Shown in pieces: positions 58,538 through 64,000 of a DNA stretch of 64,000 nucleotides. The notes beneath the pieces were generated by a model. The model saw nothing but the letters and a program-made list of their open reading frames with translations, searched no databases and had not been told where the DNA came from. Both the position numbers and the translations under genes were made by a program. Source of the stretch: Nakamurella sp. A5-74 (GTDB taxonomy: Bacteria; Actinomycetota; Actinomycetes; Mycobacteriales; Nakamurellaceae); contig NZ_CP159218.1 in the NCBI RefSeq assembly GCF_040438885.1, forward strand, positions 1,922,001 to 1,986,000, written 5' to 3'. Positions within the stretch are counted from its first letter, which is position 1. The number at the start of each line of letters is the position of its first letter.

Positions 58538-58565
58538 TAGGACGTCCTACTATTCGCGATATCGT
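58538..58565 (+). promoter_or_regulatory. ilvE promoter with a perfect 12-bp palindrome at about -35
   Basis: TAGGACGTCCTA at 58538-58549 is a perfect palindrome. TATCGT at 58560-58565 fits the -10 pattern and lies 6 nt before the ilvE ATG. The palindrome covers the -35 region, so a bound regulator would block or contact RNA polymerase. The regulator is not known. Confidence 0.6.
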
Positions 58566-58571
58566 GGCGTC

Positions 58572-59681
58572 ATGACTGATCAGGCCGTGCAGTTCCGTCG
58601 TGAAGCGAACCCGTCACCCGTCACCGACGAGCGGCTCGCGGAGATCTTCCGGGCGCCCGGTTTCGGTGTCCACTTCACCGACCACATGGTGCTCATCGAG
58701 TGGGACGCCCAGCAGGGCTGGCACGACGCACGGCTGGTTCCGTACCAACCGTTCACGATCGATCCCGCGATGATGGTGCTGCACTACGGCCAGGAGATCT
58801 TCGAGGGGCTGAAGGCGTACCGCCAGCCCGACGGCAGCGTTGCCGGCTTCCGGCCGGAGCGGAACTCCGCACGGCTCAACTCCTCGGCCACCCGGCTCGC
58901 GATGCCGGAGCTGCCCGAGGAGCTGTTCCTGCAGTCTCTGCGCGAGCTGGTGACCGCCGACAAGCGGTGGGTGCCCTCCGCCCCCGGCCAGTCGTTGTAC
59001 CTGCGCCCCTTCATGTTCGCCTCCGAGGTCGGTCTCGGGGTGCGGCCGTCGTCGAAGGTCACCTACTGCCTGATCGCCTCACCGGCCGGCAGTTACTTCA
59101 AGGGCGGCAAGGAATCCGTGACCGTGTGGCTGTCGACCGAGTACGTCCGGGCGGCCCCCGGCGGAACCGGGGCCGTCAAGACCGGCGGCAACTACGCGGC
59201 TTCGCTGATCGCCCAGGCCGACGCCGCCACCAAGGGGTGCGACCAGGTCGTCTGGCTGGATGCCGTCGAGCGCAGGTGGATCGAGGAGATGGGCACCAAC
59301 AACTTGTGCTTCGTCTTCGGTACGCCCGACGGTCAGGTCGAGATCGTCACACCCGAGCTCAACGGATCCCTGCTGCCCGGTATCACCCGCGACTCGGTGC
59401 TGCAGGTCGCACGTGATCTCGGCTTCACCGCCACCGAGCGGCGGATCTCCACGGACGAGTGGGAGAAGACGATCGACGCCGGCGAGATGACCGAGGTGTT
59501 CGGCTGCGGGACCGCCGCCGTGCTCACCCCGGTGGGCGGCGTCAAGTACGACGGCGGCCAGTTCGCCATCAACGGCGGCGTCACCGGGGAGGTCACCACC
59601 CGGCTGCGTGATGCCCTGGTCGGCATCCAGAACGGCACCGCTCCCGACGCGCACAGCTGGCGCGTCACCCTCGCCGACTGA
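58572..59681 (+). CDS. ilvE: branched-chain amino acid aminotransferase
   Basis: PLP-dependent class IV aminotransferase of 369 residues, last step of Leu, Ile and Val synthesis and first step of their breakdown. The PLP lysine is Lys203 in AVKTGGNYAASL. HYGQEIFEGLKAYRQ near the N-terminus and EEMGTNNLCFVF in the C-terminal part are signatures, and EVFGCGTAAVLTPVG is the conserved closing motif. Length is that of the actinobacterial BCAT. Leaderless start after TATCGT. A palindrome at -35 suggests specific regulation. A decayed gene follows. Confidence 0.96.
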   Translation: MTDQAVQFRREANPSPVTDERLAEIFRAPGFGVHFTDHMVLIEWDAQQGWHDARLVPYQPFTIDPAMMVLHYGQEIFEGLKAYRQPDGSVAGFRPERNSARLNSSATRLAMPELPEELFLQSLRELVTADKRWVPSAPGQSLYLRPFMFASEVGLGVRPSSKVTYCLIASPAGSYFKGGKESVTVWLSTEYVRAAPGGTGAVKTGGNYAASLIAQADAATKGCDQVVWLDAVERRWIEEMGTNNLCFVFGTPDGQVEIVTPELNGSLLPGITRDSVLQVARDLGFTATERRISTDEWEKTIDAGEMTEVFGCGTAAVLTPVGGVKYDGGQFAINGGVTGEVTTRLRDALVGIQNGTAPDAHSWRVTLAD

Positions 59682-59711
59682 TCGCGCCACACCGCACCCA
59701 GGGAACTGCCG

Positions 59712-60105
59712 ATGGCCACCATCCACCGCACGACGACGTCGCCCGGCAAGCTCGAGACGCTCGCCGGCCGGCTGCCGACACGGTCTTCCTGGATCAGCCC
59801 GGCGCGCTGCTGACGGGGACGGCGGTCCCCAGGCCCAGAACGTGTCCGACACGCTCGATGCGGCGGTGACCGTGGAACCGGCGACGATCGCGGACCTCCG
59901 AATCGGTGGCCCGGCACGCGACGAGGGTGAGGCGACCGTGCTGCCCGTTCGGGTGGCAATCGCAGGGCGCCTGCTCCACCTGCATCGGGTGATGCTGGCC
60001 GAACCGGTGATCGGACCGCGGGTGCTGGCACCGGTGTCTGCAGCGGTGGACGCCGACGGTCGTGCCGCCGGTGACGTGCGGATGGCGGTCGTCAGCATTC
60101 GATGA
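59712..60105 (+). pseudogene. decayed maltokinase N-terminal cap-like protein gene
   Basis: Two fragments of one family lie in different frames. MATIHRTTTSPGKLETLAG (from 59712) is the N-terminus typical of maltokinase-cap-like proteins, but the frame stops about 100 bp later. The C-terminal half continues in another frame: AQNVSDTLDAAVTVEPATIADLRIGG through VSIR, ending at 60105. The middle, about 60-90 residues in intact homologues, is missing or scrambled. I recognise the family from actinobacterial proteins of about 200 residues linked to trehalose/maltose metabolism, so identification is from memory. It lies 30 bp after ilvE. Confidence 0.6.
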
Positions 60106-60142
60106 CTGCTGGGCATTCTCCGGAACCCGCCCCGGACATGCG

Positions 60143-60173
60143 AAAAGGCAGCGATCCCAGCGGGATCACTGCC
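60143..60173 (-). terminator. Rho-independent terminator of rpmB
   Basis: On the minus strand GGCAG-T-GATCCC, loop GCT and GGGATC-G-CTGCC form a stem with one mismatch followed by TTTTCG. It lies about 75 bp past the rpmB stop codon. Confidence 0.75.
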
Positions 60174-60246
60174 TGATCGACTCTCCTACGCCGCGGAAGG
60201 TGCCGGAGAAGAAATGCCGGCAGAGGCGGGCCGGTGTGCGGCTGGA

Positions 60247-60438
60247 TCAGCCGCGGGTGACCTTGCCGGCCTTGAGGCACGAGGTGCAGGCGTTGACCTT
60301 GCGCACCGTGCCGGGGGCGATCAGCGCACGCACCGACTGGATGTTCGGGTTCCACCGGCGATGCGTCCGCCGGTGCGAGTGCGACACACTCATCCCGAAG
60401 CCCGGGCCCTTGCCACACACGTCACACACGGCAGCCAT
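60247..60438 (-). CDS. rpmB: 50S ribosomal protein L28, zinc-binding form
   Basis: Ribosomal large-subunit protein of 63 residues. [34 protein letters not shown] is the L28 signature, with Cys5, Cys8, Cys51 and Cys54 forming the zinc ribbon (C+ form). Many actinobacteria also carry a cysteine-free paralogue induced under zinc limitation; it is not in the window. A GGGAGTGAGCCGAG region precedes the ATG. A minus-strand terminator follows. The upstream 60439-60682 stretch shows no gene. Confidence 0.97.
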   Translation of the reverse strand: MAAVCDVCGKGPGFGMSVSHSHRRTHRRWNPNIQSVRALIAPGTVRKVNACTSCLKAGKVTRG

Positions 60439-60682
60439 CTCGGCTCACTCCCACTTCCAGGCGTTCGCGGGTCTTGCTCGCGCGATCGCGTTGTCGATTG
60501 AATGTTCGGATCTTCGGTACCGCTGACCTGCAGCTCCACCGGATCGGGAGCAACAGAAGAGCCCGACGGTGACATCAGCTGACATGCCAGCTGACCCGGT
60601 CGATGTCGGGCAACCCCCTCACGATACCCGGAGCGCGTTGATCAGTACAAACTGCCGTGACCAGCTGCGGCCAGGCGACGGT

Positions 60683-61447
60683 TCAGCGCCAGGCGCCTAA
60701 CAGAGACCGGGCGTGGTCGGCGAGTGCGCCCTGCAACCGCGGTCCGAAGCTGACCCGGCCGACCCCGATGGCCCTGAAGTGCGCCAGGTCGTCGTCACCG
60801 GGGTGGGCGATGCCGTTGAGCGGCAGGGGTAGCGCGGAGACCAACTGCTGCCAGATGTCGTCCGGGTGCACACCGACCGGGTAGAGCACATCGGCGCCGG
60901 CCTTCGCGGCGCGGTCCAGTCGGTCGATCGCATCGGCGACCCGCTCCGGGGTGGTCTCCACCCGCAGCAGCACATCGGTGCGGGCGTTGATCACCACGTG
61001 CACGCCGGACGCGTCGGCGGCGGCGCGGAGGGCGCCGACGAGATCGGCGTGCTCCTGCGGATCCCGGCGCCGGCCACCCTGGGAGTGGACGGTGTCCTCG
61101 AGGTTCAGCCCGACGGCGCCCACCTCCAGCAGGCCCTCGATGAGCCGGGCGGGTTCCTGTCCGTAGCCGGATTCAATGTCCACCGAGACCGGGATGTCGA
61201 CGGCCGGGATGATCTGCCGCAGCCGGGTGAGCAGCTCCTCGAACGTCATGCCCTCGTTGTCGGCGCGGCCGATCGAGTCGGCGACCGGATGGCTGCCGAC
61301 GGTCAGGCCTGCGAATCCGGCCTCCGCGGACAGCGCTGCGGACCAGGCATCCCACACGGTCGGCAGGACCACCGGATCCCCGGGACGGTGCAGGGCGAGC
61401 AGCACATCGGCGCAAGCGGCCAGGGCGGTGGGGGTGTGGTCGGTCAT
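60683..61447 (-). CDS. isocitrate lyase/PEP mutase family protein
   Basis: Cytosolic alpha/beta-barrel enzyme of 254 residues in the PEP mutase/isocitrate lyase superfamily, which makes or breaks C-C or P-C bonds of oxo acids. PTVWDAWSAALSAEAGFAGLTVGSHPVADSIG, VSVDIESGYGQEPARL and VGLNLEDTVHSQGG hold the Mg2+ ligands, while VINARTDVLLR follows. It lacks the KKCGH catalytic loop of true isocitrate lyase, so it resembles the uncharacterised carboxyvinyl-carboxyphosphonate phosphorylmutase-like group. Substrate unknown. The ATG at 61447 was chosen because the upstream open frame is unlike the family. Confidence 0.85.
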   Translation of the reverse strand: MTDHTPTALAACADVLLALHRPGDPVVLPTVWDAWSAALSAEAGFAGLTVGSHPVADSIGRADNEGMTFEELLTRLRQIIPAVDIPVSVDIESGYGQEPARLIEGLLEVGAVGLNLEDTVHSQGGRRRDPQEHADLVGALRAAADASGVHVVINARTDVLLRVETTPERVADAIDRLDRAAKAGADVLYPVGVHPDDIWQQLVSALPLPLNGIAHPGDDDLAHFRAIGVGRVSFGPRLQGALADHARSLLGAWR

Positions 61448-61652
61448 GCCCGTCACAACCGAGCCTGCCGACCGGATGTTCCGCGCAGCTTCGGAACTCC
61501 GGACGTCGGAGCGTCCAGCCGGAGCGGTGAAACCGGCGATCGCCATGACGAAACCGTGGTGAAACTCCCTCGGATGAAGCTGATGGGAGTCGGCAGCGCC
61601 ACGCCGACGCGCCCGGTCACGGGCAGCTCACCTTCCTCAGTTCAGGAGTCCC

Positions 61653-62645
61653 ATGATGAAATCCTCGACCACGTCAGCCCTGGCCGTCGACGCGCACGGC
61701 CTGGTCAAGCAGTTCAAGGGCGTCCGCGCGGTCGACGGGATCGACCTGCAGGTGCCCGCCGGCCAGGTCTTCGGTGTGCTCGGACCGAACGGCGCCGGCA
61801 AGACCACCACCATCCGGATGCTCGCCACCCTGCTGCGCATCGACGCCGGCACGGCGACGATCTTCGGGCACGACGTCGCCACCGAGGGCCACATCGTGCG
61901 GCAGCTGATCGGCGTCACCGGGCAGTACGCGTCGGTCGACGAGAAGCTGAGTGGCCGGGAGAACTTGCGGCTGTTCGCGCGGATCCACGGCCAGTCCGGC
62001 AAGCAGGCGTCCGTCACCGCACTGGATCTTCTCGAGCGCTTCGGGTTGACCGAGGCCGCCGACCGCCCGTTGTCGCAGTTCTCCGGCGGGATGCGTCGCA
62101 GGCTCGACCTGGCGGCGAGCCTGATCTCCCGACCACCGCTGATCTTCCTCGACGAGCCGACCACCGGTCTGGACCCGCGGACCCGCGGGCAGATGTGGGA
62201 CACCATCCGGGATCTGGTCCGTCAGGGCTCCACGATCCTGCTCACGACCCAGTACCTGGACGAGGCCGATCAGCTGGCCGACCGGATCGCCGTCATCGAT
62301 CGCGGCCGGAAGGTGGCCGAAGGCACGTCGTCCGAACTGAAGTCGTCCATCGGATCGTCAACGCTCGCGGTGGGCATCACCGATGCCGATCGCATCGACG
62401 AGGCCGTCGGCATCGTCTCGGTCACGTTGGACCGGGCCGCGACCAGATCACCCGAGTCCGCCAGGTTGGTGGTCCCGCTGCGGACGTCGGACGAGACCGT
62501 CACCGCGTTGATCGCCTTGCGCGACAGGGGGATCGAGGTCTCCGAGATCAAGGTCCAGGAACCCACGTTGGACGAGGTCTTCCTGGCACTGACCGGCGAG
62601 CCCACCCACGACGACGACGCCGGCGCCGCCCAGCCGGCGGCCTGA
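61653..62645 (+). CDS. DrrA-type ABC transporter ATP-binding protein
   Basis: ATPase of 330 residues driving an ABC-2 exporter, daunorubicin-resistance DrrA family. Walker A GPNGAGKT is at about residues 44-51, the signature LSQFSGGMRRRL and Walker B LIFLDEPTTGLD follow, and the DrrA C-terminal domain ends with VQEPTLDEVFLALTG. Start ATG has a CAGGAG site 4 nt upstream. The permease gene follows 55 bp downstream. Substrate (drug, lipid or glycoconjugate) is not known; no synthesis genes are near. Confidence 0.92.
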   Translation: MMKSSTTSALAVDAHGLVKQFKGVRAVDGIDLQVPAGQVFGVLGPNGAGKTTTIRMLATLLRIDAGTATIFGHDVATEGHIVRQLIGVTGQYASVDEKLSGRENLRLFARIHGQSGKQASVTALDLLERFGLTEAADRPLSQFSGGMRRRLDLAASLISRPPLIFLDEPTTGLDPRTRGQMWDTIRDLVRQGSTILLTTQYLDEADQLADRIAVIDRGRKVAEGTSSELKSSIGSSTLAVGITDADRIDEAVGIVSVTLDRAATRSPESARLVVPLRTSDETVTALIALRDRGIEVSEIKVQEPTLDEVFLALTGEPTHDDDAGAAQPAA

Positions 62646-62700
62646 TCGTCATCCCGCCACACCACAACCCATCCTCCCTGCAGCCTTCCCAGGAGTCATC

Positions 62701-63543
62701 ATGACGATCACCGACACCCGCGCGGCAGACGCCGCACCGGCCCGCACCACCCAGCCTCCCGCCCACCTGCCAAGCCACGTCGGCCTGCGGGAGACCGTCC
62801 GTCAGACCTGGCTGATGGCCGGCCGAACCTTGATCAAGATGCGGCGCAACCCCGAGCAGTTCATCGATGTCGCGATCCAGCCGCTGCTGTTCACCGCCAT
62901 GTTCGGCTTCATCTTCGGCGGCGCGATCGCGGGTGGCGTCAGCGCCTACCTGCCGCTGCTGATCCCCGGCATTCTCGTCCAGACGGCACTGACCACCTGC
63001 ATGGCCACCGGCGTCACCCTGCGCGACGACATGGACAAGGGAGTCTTCGACCGGTTCAAGTCGCTCCCGATGTCCAGGATCGCGCCGCTCGCGGGGCCGG
63101 TGCTGGCGGACTCGGTGCGCTACGTCATCGCGACGGTGCTCACCTTCGCCACCGGTTTCGCCATGGGGTACCGCCCCGGCGGCGGGTTCTGGGGGGTCCT
63201 CGGCGCGTGCGCGCTGATCATCGTCTCCGCCTGGTCGCTTGCCTGGATCTTCACTTTTCTCGGCACCGTGATGAAGTCGGCCCAAGGACTGTCCGGGGTG
63301 TCGATGATGATCCTGTTCCCGCTCACCTTCCTGTCCAACGCCTTCGTGCCGGCCGACTCGCTGCCCGGCTGGCTCAAGGCGTTCGTCAACGTGAACCCGG
63401 TGTCGCACATCGTCTCTGCCACCCGCGACCTGGCCAACGACGGCCGGATCACCGGTCAGGTCGGCTGGGCGCTGTTGGGCTGCGTCATCGTCGTGGGGAT
63501 CTTCGCCCCGCTGGCTCTGCGCAGCTATCGGCGTCAGCTCTGA
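62701..63543 (+). CDS. DrrB-type ABC-2 transporter permease
   Basis: Membrane component of 280 residues with six helices. LIKMRRNPEQFIDVAIQPLLFTAMFGFIFGGAIAGG (first helix and coupling region), ILVQTALTTCMATGVTL, the DDMDKGVFDRFKSLPMSR amphipathic segment and LTFLSNAFVPADSLPGWLKAFVNVNPVSH are the ABC-2/DrrB hallmarks. With the upstream ATPase it forms a complete exporter. Plausible ribosome region CCCAGGAGTC precedes the ATG by 5 nt. Confidence 0.92.
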   Translation: MTITDTRAADAAPARTTQPPAHLPSHVGLRETVRQTWLMAGRTLIKMRRNPEQFIDVAIQPLLFTAMFGFIFGGAIAGGVSAYLPLLIPGILVQTALTTCMATGVTLRDDMDKGVFDRFKSLPMSRIAPLAGPVLADSVRYVIATVLTFATGFAMGYRPGGGFWGVLGACALIIVSAWSLAWIFTFLGTVMKSAQGLSGVSMMILFPLTFLSNAFVPADSLPGWLKAFVNVNPVSHIVSATRDLANDGRITGQVGWALLGCVIVVGIFAPLALRSYRRQL

Positions 63544-63554
63544 CGCCCGAGCCA

Positions 63555-64000
63555 TCAGCCTCCCGAGGACTCGGCCGCCTCCGCGATGCTCCCTGCGCGC
63601 CTCCACTGCGCGGGGAGCATCGTGCGTACGGCTTGGACCGCCTGCTCGGGGGAGAAGTCCGCCGAAGCGCGCCTGGCCTCGTCGAAGAGCGCGCCGGCCG
63701 TTGCCCGTGCGTCCTGTTCCGCCCGCTCCGGTGAGAGCTGCGGCCAGGTCCGGCTGGGCGAGAGTCGCTCGGCCAGTGCGAGCAGCTGCACGGCGCGATC
63801 GGGATCCAGTGGCAGCAGCCACAACCCGACTGCGCGGGTCACCGCTCCGGTGACGGGGATGTCCAGGCCGCCGAAGAGCGGCGCCGCACCGACCTTCGGC
63901 GGCTGGTCGATGATCCGGAAGAGCTTGTGGCAGAGCTGATCAGCCTGCTCCGTGATCTCCGAGCGGGCGTCGTGACGCACGTGCGCGATGACACACAGGG
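63555..64000 (-). CDS. C-terminal part of an unknown protein, cut by the window edge
   Basis: The frame is open from the right edge to a TGA at 63555 and holds at least 148 residues. A GTG at 63980 is possible as a start, but codons continue to the edge (LCVIAHVRHDARSE), so it is probably the end of a longer gene. Visible parts include HKLFRIIDQPPKVGAAPLFGGLDIPVTGAVTRAVGLWLLPLDPDRAVQLLALAERLSP and ARRASADFSPEQAVQAVRTM. No domain is recognised. It is convergent with the DrrB gene, 11 bp away. Confidence 0.55.
   Translation of the reverse strand, partial: LCVIAHVRHDARSEITEQADQLCHKLFRIIDQPPKVGAAPLFGGLDIPVTGAVTRAVGLWLLPLDPDRAVQLLALAERLSPSRTWPQLSPERAEQDARATAGALFDEARRASADFSPEQAVQAVRTMLPAQWRRAGSIAEAAESSGG

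Noticed and set aside
58512-58571. T-box or leader peptide for ilvE
   Set aside because: Only 60 bp and a leaderless promoter; no room for a T-box.

Overview
The window is high-GC chromosome from an actinobacterium, most likely of the Nakamurella/Frankineae-Mycobacteriales type. Evidence: very high G+C, common GTG starts, many start codons sitting 6-8 nt behind a TANNNT-like -10 hexamer (leaderless genes), a mycothiol-type DsbA-family reductase, an NAD-dependent glutamate dehydrogenase of about 1650 residues, a group II truncated haemoglobin, and paired clpP1/clpP2. Gene content and order strongly recall the Mycobacterium tuberculosis segment Rv2457c-Rv2478c (clpX, clpP2, clpP1, tig, rpiB, Rv2466c, pepN, glbO, aglA, Rv2474c, Rv2475c, gdh, ettA, ssbB), then recO-uppS and a dlaT/pepA/gcvT/ilvE block. 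This is core chromosome: no insertion sequence, prophage, integrase, CRISPR array or defence island was seen.

Layout. 1-7.0 kb: a 3-oxoadipyl-CoA-type thiolase with a TetR-type operator, an MFS exporter, two short-chain dehydrogenases, tRNA-Arg(TCT), and a fused CopD-CtaG copper/oxidase-assembly protein. 7.2-21.3 kb: a second SSB, a lipoprotein, EttA, the giant glutamate dehydrogenase, thioesterase plus unknown partner, alpha-glucosidase, truncated haemoglobin with an MscS channel, and a small membrane protein with a TPM-like partner. 21.3-29.4 kb: a dispersed-repeat cluster, PepN, mycothiol reductase homologue, USP, RpiB, PPi-type phosphofructokinase with a disordered partner, and a BenE-type transporter. 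29.4-34.7 kb: a CUT1 sugar importer (binding protein and two permeases, no ATPase) with its LacI regulator and a perfect LacI-type operator. 34.7-39.8 kb: tRNA-Pro, tRNA-Gly, trigger factor, clpP1P2, clpX. 39.9-48.1 kb: lipoprotein, luciferase-like oxidoreductase, P-loop kinase-like protein, GNAT, a membrane protein, then a tight recO-uppS-permease-TIGR03943 operon and a YdeI/DUF1905 protein. 48.2-54.7 kb: lpdA-sucB, small unknowns, and a divergent G6PDH. 55-64 kb: PepA, SRPBCC protein, GcvT, IlvE, a decayed maltokinase-cap-like gene, rpmB, a PEP mutase-family enzyme, a DrrAB-type exporter and a partial gene at the right edge.

How the genes work together. Central metabolism and proteostasis dominate. 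Trigger factor, ClpP1P2 and ClpX form the folding/degradation module. LpdA and SucB are E3 and E2 of a 2-oxo acid dehydrogenase. Glutamate dehydrogenase, IlvE, PepN, PepA and GcvT handle amino acids. The sugar importer and the alpha-glucosidase could form an alpha-glucoside uptake route, although the two are not adjacent. The most unusual signals are regulatory or repetitive rather than a new multi-gene system: perfect operators of unknown owners, tandem repeats of 15-32 bp between and inside genes, a CPFA active site replacing CPWC, a Lys-to-Arg change in the G6PDH signature, and a two-gene permease/His-Asp-rich partner module behind uppS. No convincing new biological system was found.
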